Part shown: positions 48,446 to 61,230 of the stretch, piece by piece | Numbering within the stretch: the first letter of the stretch is position 1 | Layout: every line of letters starts with the position of its first letter | Assembly (NCBI RefSeq): GCF_905475465.1 | Contig: NC_062254.1 | Coordinates: forward strand, 2,748,001-2,812,000 | DNA length: 64,000 nt | Direction of reading: 5' to 3' | Source of the DNA: Pieris napi | Lineage: Eukaryota > Arthropoda > Insecta > Lepidoptera > Pieridae | Made by a program: the position numbers and the translations under genes | Notes under the pieces: model-generated | Databases searched by the model: none | What the model was told of the DNA's origin: nothing | Seen by the model: the letters and a program-made list of their open reading frames with translations, nothing else

Positions 48446-50654
48446 TGGATGTGTGGTCCGACTTTTTCTGGCGACGCTCTTTGTGTTGAAGTATGTAATA
48501 GTTTCTAAGCTACTAATTTTACAGAAGGCAATATAATGTTTTATGTTTAATATGTTTTCCCAATGACCCTAAAATGTATATAACTAATAACTATATAATG
48601 CATAACTACTAACCAGTGTTGGAGATGAAAATGTAAATTGACAAGTACTTAGCACAGACTCACAAGTTGCAATAGAGTATAGATACTTTATGTCAAGTTA
48701 CATCGGTTAAAAGTAAAAACATTGTTTTGGTTTTGATTTTATTTCAATATTATCATCTCATCATAAGTAAATTCTTTTATTTTAAGGAGTTGTATTTGTT
48801 AGATACAAGTTTTCATGATGTTATAATAATAGCGCAATGCTTTAACCGAAGGCAAACAAAAGCTAAAATGTGGGCGTTGCGAAATTAACTAAAAATTATA
48901 AACAGATATTGTTATCTTAAAAGGTGAGCATTTTTAACTTCTTCCGAATTCGTAATAATTAAATTTATATTAAAACTGCTGTTTTTTTTGTAATTCATAG
49001 ACTTCATACTTTGTGGCCGCACCCTAAAACTATTTAAAATGAAAACGCCGAAGAATATGTTTATCATCAATTTATCTCCAATTTATATGTATGGTAAAGA
49101 TTATTTATCACATTAACCGAGCGCAGTTTGCAATCTGGCGCCAATGTTTTAATTTTTTAACAGAAATATTTTTTTATTAAAAGTCTTAATCTGGAGAAAC
49201 ACCTGAGTACCTATTCATGATTTTAAGTTATTAACTACTTGCCACTTTTAAGATATGTAACTTAAGTATATATAAAGTCCTTCATGAGATGGTGCATCCA
49301 CATTCCTGTGTCCTTTTTGTTGATAACTTGTTTTAGTTTAGAAGGTAATCCGCCATCAATACTTGACATACATTGATGTGGATGCACCACTCTAGGACAG
49401 GGGAATATTTTAATTCATAATCATAGAAGGTTAGTAAGTTCAGTGCCTATTGTATGTAATTATGTTGCTATGAATATTTAGAGGATATAGTTAACTGCTT
49501 ACTCACTTGTATTTGGTTTAATATTGCATTGGGTCATCAGCACTTGTTTAACCTCTATTCTCTATTAGTCATAGCAATTAATATAATTTAAAAACTCATA
49601 CATAATTGCAGCTGATTGATGTCTACATAAAAGGTACATATGTATAAAATTGTCTACAGGCACATACATCACACTGAAACAACATAAATGTATGTGATGT
49701 TGCCTTTGTAATATAAGCTAAATTGGAATTATGTATTCCACAAATAAATTATTGGGGGTAGTCTGGTTACAAAATATTAAAAACAAAAAAATAGGCATTT
49801 CCCGTAAAGTCAACTATTTTGAATAATACATATATAAAACTCCTTAAATACATATTAGTTGATAAGTGTCAAGTAGCTATAGAAAGTGTCATATACACAG
49901 TCAAATGTACAAAATTAGGCAATAGTTAAAAAAATATTATTGGGAGCTTTTTAGTATTTGAAATGCATTATTATTTATTACTCTTTCCTAAATTACATGT
50001 ATACAAACATATAAATCAACTAATTAAACAAGCCTTAAACATTGACCTAAATACTCCCATCTATCTTCAATAAACTAATCTCAATAAAGGTTAATTTAGT
50101 AATTTAGATCCATTCATATAATCTGAATTGATGCAAGTATATTTTCTCTTTCTTAATAAAAAACTACTAGTCCTTATCCATAGTCTTCTATTATCTGTAC
50201 TGAGGTGTAGAAAAAGATCATTCTAAATATATATAGAAAGATCATAGAAAGCATAGAAATAACTGAAACCCTTAAAATTATGATAGGGTCAGACTGGGTA
50301 TGGCATAGTACAAGTCTCTTTAACAAGTACAATTGTCCAATTGCCTATATTCTCTAATGCATGGGTTAATGGGATAACAGGCTACTTCGCGAATAACTTC
50401 CTCCGGTGATTTTGAAACTAGATTGAATAGAAAGCAATTTTAGGCTTGGCTTTGTACTCAGTTGATAGAAAAGAGTAAATTCTGTTGTAGTGAATTGTCC
50501 AATACTCTACTCTAATAAATGTACTCTTTTATATTTTAGTGTAAAATTTATGTTCTAATTTAAGTCCCGACAATTTTTTTTTACCACTGACATGGCAAAA
50601 ATGCTTTGAGAATTATTAATTAAATAAAGTTACTTGTTCGGAATACGAAATACC
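48446..50654. other. AT-rich DNA downstream of the photolyase, no supported gene
   Basis: A mirrored pair TTGATGTGGATGCACCAC.. / GATGGTGCATCCACATTCC at 49290-49395 makes a short foldback. Otherwise nothing recognised. Confidence 0.4.
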
Positions 50655-50905
50655 ACCCGTATCACCTCGACGTCCGCAGTTCCACAACTAAGCGTTTTTT
50701 AAGGCAGGTTTTGCCTCGCACCACCACCATGTGGAACCAGCTGCCCACTGAAGTATTTCAAACCAATTCGACTTAGGGTCCTTCAAGAAAAGAGCGTACC
50801 AATTCTTAAAAGGCTGGCAACGCATTTGCGTGCCTGCTTGAAATGTGAGTGGCGTTAGGCGGCGGTATCACATAACATCAGGTTAGCCTCCGTCTGTATT
50901 GAAAA
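50655..50905 (+). mobile_element. LINE 3' end fragment, plus orientation
   Basis: CACCCGTATCACCTCGACGT, CATGTGGAACCAGCTGCCCA, CAAGAAAAGAGCGTACCAAT, ending near AACATCAGGTTAGCCTCCG. Same family as 24545. Confidence 0.65.
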
Positions 50906-52626
50906 AATACTTGATATTCTACTCAGACTCGTCTTTGCAGTGGTTCGCTTTATTCTTTATGTTTCTGCCATTTTCTTTATAAACCGATGTCCCCTAGACC
51001 TACCCAAAACTTTCATCCATTGAGTGTACACGATATCATGTACGTGATGACACGAGTTATAATTTTTGTTTCAGGGCTCAGAATGTCGATGCGAGGAGTG
51101 GTGCGATGAAATTAGGACCGCTACCATGTGATATTGAAAACATCCAATTATCATGAACCTGTGAATCTGGTACGTGTACAATTAGTATACACAATTTTAT
51201 GTCTAAACATAAACTGCCTTCCGTGAATTTTGCCCGTCATGGTGATCTTTAAGAAGAAATATAAATGAAATTACATTATTATAATAACAAAAGTTTTCTT
51301 TAGTTTAGTTTGCATACTAACATTATTTTTACATACAAAAAACGAGCAACGGTTTGTAGGTATAGGTTCTATAATGTTCTTACCTTGAATTGAATGCAGT
51401 GTCGAACCCCGCGGACATATAATAGGGGAGTTTGGAGGGATGAGGTATTTTTTTTAGTAAGTAGGGCCTCGCTGACCAGCAAGTGGTCTGAGAACCAGAC
51501 ATTCAGAACCCGCGTTAAGCCCGACTTCCGTGGCGTGGGCCTGATTCAGCGGATTTTCACCTCGTTTAAAGCATTAATTAAATAAAGTTCGACTTAAAAC
51601 TGACAAAAGTTGCATAATTAAGCACTCTTTGAAAATTACATATTTTTTAAAATATATGAGTCATTTCTAAGACATCATGGAACATTACGATCTAGCCTAA
51701 CGTGAGACTAATTTTAGTCTTACCTAATTTACTAATAAGGATATAACATAAGTAAGTGTCCGTTAACTACTACTTACATTATCTATTATAGGGAAGACAC
51801 TATCTTGTATTCTATTTTCTATTTCTATCGGTTCAATATAGAAAAACATGTGTATATAAAATACCGTATGTATTAATTGACCTGTTAATAAAATTAATGA
51901 AATAGTTTATATATACGTAATTTTTTACAGGGTGACATTTGTCGATTAGCATCTATAATTTAACCTGTTTAGTATTGCAATGGTTATCAAACTTACAGAA
52001 AATATTAGGGAAAGGCTTACAGTAATAATATATATACTTACCATATCACATGCTTTATTTTTGGGGCACCCAAGCGGTGCATACATTAATGAAACTAGAA
52101 CAGTGACTAAATTAGGTTCAAATTTGTTACGTAACGGTCGGGTCATTTCCGTATGTACCGATCCCGACTATTAAATCAGTGGTAATATAATTAATAAAAT
52201 AGAGAAGCCATTATTTTTATTTACACTTATAAAACGAGATTAAGCTTAATTAAAAATTAATCTGCATTTGCCTGTGCGGCGCAGGCTTCTGTAAAGAATT
52301 CATGTCACACTATCTCTTGCCAACCATCACTATCGCCAGATATGGAGATAAACGCGTCGAATTTAAAGAGTTTTTGAAGGTGAAAATGTGTACAATCTTT
52401 GCTCTTTAGCAGAACTATCGAAAGTATTACAATTACTCTCGCTAATATTTTGTTTAACACAAAATCGTACGCGTCAAATTGTCAACTACCTTCTCCTTTT
52501 ATGGCAGTTAAAATCTTCATTGTGCCTTACATTTTAAAGAATTATCGTGATATTAGAGTTAGTCTGACATTTCGTTCTTTATTAGGCCAATGAAACTTAC
52601 GGTAACAATATCAGCGTAATTAAGTC
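50906..52626. other. AT-rich DNA with one weak exon-like stretch
   Basis: A segment at 51075-51172 lies between an acceptor-like TTGTTTCAG and a donor-like GTACGTG, but the plus frame is short. Frames at 51394-51585 and 51980-52174 show no motif. Confidence 0.3.
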
Positions 52627-53181
52627 TAAGATCCCGCTATACAACGACCTTCACCGAGATGCTTATTTAATGAAACTTATTTTATATATAATTTAATATG
52701 TCAATAAATATAATCCATATAGGTTCCCTAGCAAATTTCAGTCCAGAGTATGTTTGATTAATTTAAAAAAAAAATATTTTTTTTAAACATTTCACCGGTA
52801 TGATTATTAGATAAATTCTATACCAATCGAACGTATGAAGCCCATAGAATATGCAAACGTTAGGTTGTTTTTAATCAATTAATTATTTATGTGTATATTT
52901 TTTATGTGACACTAAAGTATATATACATCTTTAGTATAAAAGAAGGTTATAGTGATACATATATAATACTACCCTGATAAAAAATATTGATTGAAAAAAG
53001 TTCAAAAAATGTACTACATGCAAATTATATATATTTTTTTTAAATATTAATTAAACATACTCTGGACTGAAATTTGCTAGGCAACCCATATGGATTATAT
53101 TTATTGACATATTAAATTAAATATAAAATAAGTTTCATTAAATAAGCATCTCGGTGAAGGTCGTTGTATAGCGGGATCTTA
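52627..53181. mobile_element. 0.55-kb MITE with about 140-bp inverted ends
   Basis: Left TAAGATCCCGCTATACAACG and right CGTTGTATAGCGGGATCTTA. The arms keep matching through CCTTCACCGAGATGC and TTTCAGTCCAGAGTATGTTT. The interior is AT-rich and non-coding. Confidence 0.75.
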
Positions 53182-54382
53182 TACTATAATATTTCTGTAA
53201 GCATTACAATATAATGTATTACTGAATTATGGCAGAGATGACACACAAAATATTTCCCCTCCTAAAACCAACTAAATATCGATTAAAAACTTTTAAAGTT
53301 TTTGTTCAATTCCATTTGAAAGGTATTTTCAAATTAGCATCAAAAATACATTCAAATTTCGATCTTGGAGTATTATGGCTTTTTGATATATCAGTTATAT
53401 CCACGCTTTTGGAGTCTATATTTGGTTTAGTAACAGTTTTTATTTGGCTTATAATCCACTAAATAAATGTACCTCCTAAAACCCTCTAAGAAATCTTGAT
53501 TCCTTCTAAATTTGGAGGGAAAACCCCCAAGTTGGCATCACTGAATTATGGATGTGTATGATAAAAATTTGTGTACGTAAATGTTTAAAATTTTGTACGG
53601 TAATTTGTACATTATCACATATATAATTTATGTGCATAAAGTGTGACGAATTAGTGTTAAAATATTTCTAAATATGTGTTATGGTGAATATGACGTTTTC
53701 CTTTATTTATGCTCTTGAAATAAACTACAATCACTATACGAAACAGTGATCCCAATTTGATTGTTAAGGGGGGCTATTCGAAATGTATTAAAAGTATTTG
53801 TTATTTGAATTTCAGTTTAGATTATATGTGTTAAAAATTTACTTACTGTGTTTCGTTAACAGTTTCCTAGTGATACCTTCCCAAAACCTATCATTTAAGT
53901 TTCTTAAGTGAACGATTTATTTTTTTTGTATTAAAATTGTATGTTATATTACATAGTGGGTATAAGAATTTTAGCAAAGCAAAGGTATGGCACAAAAACG
54001 GTTGGAAAACACTGATCTAAACTCTAATTAAAAGTAAATATGACTTTAAACCTACATAGGATGAGAATGCAAAATTTAAACATAATTGTTCTAAACATTA
54101 TTTTACTCCGCACAATAAAGTATGGGTTTTATAGAATTGCAACGTCATGCTTTTATAAATCAAGTTTATAGTTTTCAAATGGTAAATATTTGAATTACCG
54201 TCTTGTAGAATATGAGGCAGAGATATTTTTGCGTGACCAGTCTTTTTGCAAATCAGTAGTAAAGGCTCACTGATGATGCAAAAATGTTTTACCAAGAAAC
54301 GAACCCGCCGTGGGTCAATCACTAAGCCAAGGTTGTTGTAAGTAGGTGAATTCTGCTTACATCAATATAAAAATAAAATAAA
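53182..54382. other. AT-rich DNA, no supported gene
   Basis: The open frame at 53229-53462 has a hydrophobic end but no recognisable family. No repeat seen. Confidence 0.35.
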
Positions 54383-54650
54383 TCATTGGCGTTACAACCT
54401 CTTTAGATCTGGGCCTCAGATTTCTGAATCTGTTTCATGATCATTTTTAAATCTAATAGGCAAGTAGGTGATCATCCTCCTGTGCCTGATACCCGCCGTC
54501 GACTTTTTGGGTCTACGACTTGTCGGTTTCTTCACGATGTTCTTCTTCACTTGAATGTTAAATGCGCACATAGAAAGAAAGTCCATTGGTGCACAGCCGG
54601 GGTTCAAACCTACTACCTCAGGGATGAGAGTCGCAAGCTGAAGCCATACA
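54383..54650 (-). repeat. tRNA-derived SINE, reverse orientation
   Basis: CATTGGCGTTACAACCTCTT, GATCTGGGCCTCAGATTTCT, CACATAGAAAGAAAGTCCAT, GCACAGCCGGGGTTCAAACC, CTCAGGGATGAGAGTCGCA. Confidence 0.8.
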
Positions 54651-55489
54651 GCTGCTTTGTACATAATCGAAAATAATGATGCATTTTTTTAATGAAACAT
54701 TTTATATACCATGATCTATATATATATCAATAGTATGTAACTATAGTAACTGATCTGTACTACTAATGTATAGTCCATGCTTTAATTAGTCATGATTTTA
54801 TCTTTGTCTGGGATTTAATACTGATTTCTGTATCTATACTTATTTATCAAAACCAAAGCTTGTCTAATTTAAACTTTTGTCAAATTGTGTTCAATGTCCA
54901 TGATATTATTTATAGTTTCATATTTATAACATACTCTCAGATTTTGACGTAAAGCATTATAGCCTTGAAGGTCATTGATTTGCTGTTACAATTCAAATGA
55001 TTGATGTTATCAATCAAAATTCGCGGGTCTGTGACCTCTGATAAAAATACACGAGGATCTTATACTTAAAAGATGACAGGCAGTGATATTTGCTTTATGA
55101 TCAAATGATCAAATGACTCAACACGATGAGATGACAATATTCATAGGTTATACTTTAGCACCTAAAACAATTATGGCCATAATATAAAGCATCGCAGTGA
55201 GGAATACTCGTTTGTGTTTTTTAATATTGTGATTTTGATGTTCTAAGAGCTTTTTGTGGTATGTTTTTTTTTATTAATATGTTTAACATATTCTGAATAG
55301 TTACTCCATTATTAACTTAAAAAGATTTAAGACTACTAGGTCTAACTAACCTCGTAGTGATTTGTATTTTGTATATGTTAAATATGATTGTTTCTGTGAT
55401 TTTCAAAGTTTAATTAAACGACAAGTTAATCTGTGTTCTAATCAGGCAGGGTTACTATGTGAAATTTTACAATACTTATTATTTACCGT
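54651..55489. other. AT-rich DNA, nothing recognised
   Basis: No coding or repeat signal seen. Confidence 0.4.
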
Positions 55490-55786
55490 GCAGTTTTGGC
55501 CTAGTGGCTTCAGCGTGCGACTCTCATCCTTGAGGTCGTAGGTTCGATCCCCGGCTGTACAGTGTACTCCTATGGACTTTCTTTCTATGTGCGCATTTAA
55601 CATTCGCTCGAACGGTGAAGGAAAACATCGTGAGGAAATCGGCTTGCCTTAGACCCATAAAGTCGCCGGCGTGTGTCAGATACAGGAGGCTGATCACCTA
55701 TTTGCCTATTAGATTAACAAATGATCATGAAACAGATACAGAAATCTGAGGCCCGGACCTAACCAGACCTTGTAGCGCCATTGATT
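55490..55786 (+). repeat. tRNA-derived SINE, full-length and best-preserved copy
   Basis: TTTTGGCCTAGTGGCTTCAG, GTAGGTTCGATCCCCGGCTG, CTTTCTTTCTATGTGCGCAT, AACATCGTGAGGAAATCGGC, AACAAATGATCATGAAACAG, CTTGTAGCGCCATTG. Confidence 0.85.
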
Positions 55787-56137
55787 TTTTATTATTTACC
55801 TGAAATCAATACATCCAGTAAGTAACAAGTGACTTAGCTGGCAGTAAAGTTACGTAATAGGTATATGTTTAATAATCGCACGTGCCGAAAAACATAGCTT
55901 ATCGCATGACAAATTAATGTTTATAAACAGTAACACATGCACACGTTATCAACATATTCTAATAAACTGTTATCATTTGCAGCCAAATGGTAAAGTGTGT
56001 TTAAGAGTGTATAAGTTTGAATCCCGGCTTATATTAGGTTTTAAAGAAGTTTATTCTCATTGAAAATCTTACATGAGAAAAAAAATATCTACAAATTTCT
56101 ATGTCCACAATTAACAGAAAACATCTTGAGGATCATA

Positions 56138-56507
56138 TCTATATATAATGAAAATGGTCTTCGTTTGAGGCTCAATCACGCCTAAACCACTGATCGTATC
56201 GACATGAAACTACCACCATTCGATGCGAATGGTGAATTTATTAAACGACGTTCAACGTTCCTTCATTTTTTTATTGCTGTTTTACTTTTATGAAAATTTA
56301 TCCATACGGACTTCACCGCGGAAACATTCGGGGAGGCTTCCTAGAACCTCTAAACGTCAACATCTGTTAAAAACTCGATTTTCGAAATATTTCAATTTTC
56401 TTAGCGGGAAGTTAAAAAGAAAAATAATAAAAATATGAAAAAAAATAAAATAATGAAACATAAAATTTATTTTAATTCGTCCAGCAAAGCGGGCGCGAAA
56501 CGGCTAG
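56138..56507 (+). mobile_element. non-autonomous Helitron, 370 bp, second copy
   Basis: Starts TCTATATATAATGAAAATGG after A and ends GGGCGCGAAACGGCTAG before T. Shares most of its length with 44203-44582. An AT dinucleotide run follows at 56509-56528. Confidence 0.7.
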
Positions 56508-56528
56508 TAATATATATATATATATATA

Positions 56529-57589
56529 TGAGTCCATAAGTCAGCCAACAGATGTGCATCTTAACTTACATATCTAAACACTGATACTATAGGTGTACAC
56601 TGTACACCTAATTCCAGGCTGACACATCTTGCGCTTAATAAGTGAGATTATATCTTTCCGTGGGCCCCGTCACCGACCGAACAGCCTCGGCCATGCCTGT
56701 GTATGCACCCAGGCCTTGCATAAGGCCACCCAACCACTAGCCCAAATTAATTCTAGAATCCTTAACAAAAATATTTGGCAATAACGTGAATAGCTAAGTA
56801 ATATTTTTTTTTCTCACATTGGTTGCCTGGAAGAGATCGCTCGAAAGCGATAAGGCCGCCAGTTGCCTTTCCTTTGCATGAAATTTGGTTAAATTTTTAT
56901 ATTATAAAGCAACAAAGTGTGAAAAAATAAATAAAATACCTATAAAAAATCACACGTCCAAACCCCTAAACCCCTGCCAGACAAAGGGAAATTTTAGGAA
57001 CTGTCGCAAATTAAGCACTTTAAAAAATTTCGTTAAGCGAAATTTTTTGAGATATTTTCACATAGATGGATGCATGGTAGACTTTCTTGTTTTATTTATA
57101 TATTTAAAAAATCTGCAAGTGCATTAATGGTGGTCATAAAATCGGGCGCAATTTAAATTGGCAATTATAATGGTCTTGATATCCTTCTTGGTTTAGTACT
57201 CGTAAATCCTGTAATTGCGATCCTGAATTCAATTTTGACCGCATAATCCCATGGTGACATCAGCGCTATTTTAAAAGAATTATATCTAAATTGCTTACAA
57301 AATACGAAATAAAAAATTAGGTATTGGAAGGATCGTGTATCAAAGTTATATAGTATCTTGTGCTGATAACAAATGCACGTTATAATATAAGAAAAATATG
57401 GTCACCTGAATCCGAAAGTAAATCTATTAAAAATGTCTAACCTAAAGTATTTTATCGTTTATATAATCGCTGAAATGTCACAGAGTCATCAACAATAATC
57501 ACTAGATATGTTTAAGTAGGTACCACTGAAAATTCTATTGTCCAAATTGATCTATCATTTTACATAGAGTAGGTATACTTATAATAAAA
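56529..57589. other. AT-rich DNA, no supported gene
   Basis: A repeat-like GC-richer stretch at 56655-56730 (GGCCCCGTCACCGACCGAAC) is unassigned. Confidence 0.35.
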
Positions 57590-58018
57590 CTAGCTGGCCT
57601 GGCGAACATCGTACCGCCTAACAGTCGATTCTTTATTTTTTTTTAAATACTTATTCTGCTATTCGGGACACCGGTCTAGCTAGTAAGGTAAAAAAAATAA
57701 AGTTGATAAGACAACAAATACATTATGTCAAAAAATAAAAATTTACCTTCCCGGAACCCCTCCACTAACACTTGAACTTTATGATATGGTATTAAAGTTC
57801 AAATTGACTTTTAAGTATTATTACGAATATTTTGTATGGGAATATAGAAAAGTGTTGTTTTTAGACTTTTTCACTCAATTTTTTTTAATTTTTCTCTCCG
57901 TAAGAACCATCCTCGTACTTCAAGGAATATTATAAAAAAAGAATTGGCCAAATTGGTCCAGGCGTTGTTGAGTTATGCGCTTACCAACAAATTTTGCGAT
58001 TCATTTTTATATTATAGA
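57590..58018 (-). mobile_element. non-autonomous Helitron, reverse orientation
   Basis: On the minus strand it runs from TCTATAATATAAAAATGAAT (after A) to TGTTCGCCAGGCCAGCTAG before T. Interior AACAACGCCTGGACCAATTT is typical of lepidopteran Helitrons. 429 bp, no ORF. Confidence 0.7.
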
Positions 58019-60954
58019 TTACGACCAATTTTGAATATTGTAAAGGGTTTTGATTTTCGTTCAGTGACCATCGATATTTTTGAAGTCATTTAAAAATGTA
58101 TATATTTCTAGATAGATGATCTGAATTGAATCAGCCTTTTATATTATAATTAGCTTTTACTGTCTGATTTAAAAGTCGATCAAGCTAGAAATATTTATAA
58201 TAAACAATTAACAATATATGTAATACTAAAGAATTTATCCCAGATCGAGATAAAACTTGTTAGCCTACGTAACTCGCAAGTGAAGGTAAAAAACGGCTGA
58301 TACATAAAAATCTATACTAACAGCGAATACGAAGAGTCGTTCATTAACAACTCAATTCATTCAGTAAGATTCAGAGTGGAGTGTTGGATATCTGAATCTT
58401 GCCCTGCTTAAAGTTCTAAGTCTTGTTTCCTTAATTCTGCTGTTAAAAAATCCGGCCTTAAATCGCGAAGCTAAGTTTACAACGTTCCAAAATTATTATG
58501 AATCGTTGTTATAAGTTGCACGTACGTGAGTATTATTGAAACGGTTTCAACGGTAAATCTGATTTCTTTTGATGAAATGACATCAACCTCTTGAGATCTT
58601 GAGTGATAAACTTGTAATGACTACAATATGTAATTGTATTATTATTAAAATACATCTATTAGTTATTTTGACGTATCTTTTCATATCAATGACTTTTAAT
58701 ATTATTACAATAACATCTTTTAGTTATCTGCTTTGACAGATATATTTTCTTATCAATGACTTGCCATCTTGAGCGTATTGAAAAGTTCGCATCACATGGC
58801 GTCCTGCCGTTAACGTGAGCGCTCGTCTTTGTTGTTAATTAATTGTTGATTAATTATAGTGGAACGTGTTTGATGCGGTATGTTTGTGAATTTTAATTTT
58901 GCCATTAAATTGTGAGTCATACTATTTAATTTAAATAATAATATTCTCACGGGAAACTGGACATATATTTTTGTTTCCTTTTATACATTAATTGTGCTGG
59001 TGAGTTTGAAAATTAATTCGATTTCCATAAATTGTTATAGAAGTCGATAGAAAAGTTTTCGTATTTTTTGGTGATGTTATCATATCGTTTTTATAAATCT
59101 CACAGGGTTGTGTTATATGTTGAAATGCATCTAATGATAAAGTATGTGGAAATAATACACGAAAGATGTATCGGGCCATATATTTGATTGATTTATTTTA
59201 TAAAATGTTAAAAAATAGAGTATATATAATCCCTTTCCCTTAATATTGGGAAATATGACTATTAAGAAGATATGTTTCGTAATATTTAAATAATAAATAC
59301 TATGTAGGTATATAAATAATAAATATTAATTTAAAACAATTTTTAATTATAGGATTAAATTTAACATTACATACTTATAATAATCCTTAAAGTAAATTGA
59401 ATTTAACTTTTTATCTCGGGTTTTATGAAGAGTACATTATTTATGATAAATCCACTTTTTGTTATCTATTTAAAGTATTACCTCGGATACTTGACCTCGA
59501 GTACGATTTGAGCCTTTTCTTATTTGATGTTCTTACTTTTGAAGAAAATGTTTTACATTTGAATAATGTTCCGGTGTTTTGTGTTTTTCAATAGCTGATG
59601 GCGGCGTTTTGATAGTTTTGAAGATACCAAGTTCTATACAAAAATGTATTTTATTTTGTACTTTATATAATCCTACTTAGTAGGATTATATATAAGTAGT
59701 CTAGTATTCTTAGTATTCTAAATTATAAAAAATATATAAACGCGAATTTATTATCGAAACGCTGACTTAAAAAAATAGCTTTATTAAAAATCGGAATGAA
59801 TTAAGAACGATATTTTGATAGTCGATTAAAAATATGTAGTTGTAGATAACTTTTTGAAATATCACTCGCGGACATTGACATGTATTGCAGACATGGAAAA
59901 TGCAGTTAGTTTATAATATTTTTATAAACGCCTGGTACAATTATTATAAAAATATTATATGTAGTTTTTAGTTTATTCCGTGGAGCTTAGATGTACATGT
60001 TAACAGTTTTCAGGCTTCTTTTAATTATGAATTTAAGCTAGTCGAGCGCTAGCAATAAAAATTCCGTATTTTGTTACCAAGCCTATTAGAACTTGATATT
60101 AAGATATTTATTGGAAAATCTTTTAGTTTTTATTAAATTTTTTTAGGCATTTTATAGCTTTATGGAATTAAAACAAATCGCAAAATATTTTGCTAAGCGG
60201 AAAACACGAAGACGGCTGGACCGTATCGAGTTTTATTTAATTTTATAAGTTGAAGTTGAACTAATGAAGGTTTTTATGAAGTGAACTAAATAAAAAAAAA
60301 ACGTTTTATGTATTAGTTAGGTTTACAGTCTCTACGGGGTACCATATTAGAAATTTTCCATACGTTGGCATGTGGCTACTAAAAGGGTAGGCCAAGTAAA
60401 AAAAACATTAGGACAAAACGAAGCTCGCTTGGGCAGATGGCCCTACAATGCACACGATATAATTTTAAATTGCCAATTTCCTATTTGTAAATAAATAGAT
60501 ACTTATCAAGTAATTTGTTGTGGTACGTATGTCTTGCGTTAAAATTGGTACCATTATAACGTGTTATAAATAATATTATGCCAATAAATTCTCATATTAG
60601 ACTTACCAGTCTGGTTGTCATGCTTGATAGATTTTGCAAAATTGGAAATTTAATTGAAATGGTAGTCTATGGAGTTCTAGTACAAAATTGGACCAAAGGC
60701 CATTCCAAGCTAAGCTATGGTGTATGGTTTATGGCTATGGTCATTAGTAAGAATCGATAGGTTGTTTGACCGAATGTGACCGTGAACATTCTTGTCTGAC
60801 TATTTTATATTAAGGCTAAAGACCTTGTTTCGATCCCAATCGTTCGAGTTATTAATCATGTCTTTTTAACGGCACGTATTATATTCTCGGCGTAATTGTC
60901 TCTGCTCGGACACACGTCTAGGAAATGATCAATAAGCCTTTTTTGACGCATGTT
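58019..60954. other. AT-rich DNA, no supported gene
   Basis: Two diverged direct repeats near 58650-58780 (ACATCTATTAGTTATTTTGA and ACATCTTTTAGTTATCTGCT). Short frames only. Confidence 0.35.
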
Positions 60955-61230
60955 TTTTATAAAAATGGGGGTAAACGGGTAGGAGGCTAATCCGATGTTA
61001 AGTGATACCGCCGCCTATAGACATTTCCGGGCTTGCAAATGCGTTGCCGGCCTTTTAAGAATTGGTATGCTCTTTTCTGAAGGACCTAAGTCGAATTAGT
61101 TCGAAAGCTAATAAAAAAACTTCAGCGGGTAGCTGGTTCCACATAATAGTGGTGCGCGGAAACTGCCTTAAAAACTGCGAGGTGATACGGAATTTCGTAT
61201 TTTGCCTCGAAGTCCGCAATTTAATAATTT
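60955..61230 (-). mobile_element. LINE 3' end fragment
   Basis: AAACGGGTAGGAGGCTAATC, TTAAGTGATACCGCCGCC, GCCGGCCTTTTAAGAATTGG, GTAGCTGGTTCCACATAATA. Same family as 39487. Confidence 0.6.

Noticed and set aside
53229..53462. 77-codon frame with a hydrophobic end
   Set aside because: No family resemblance, no promoter or splice support, AT-rich surroundings.
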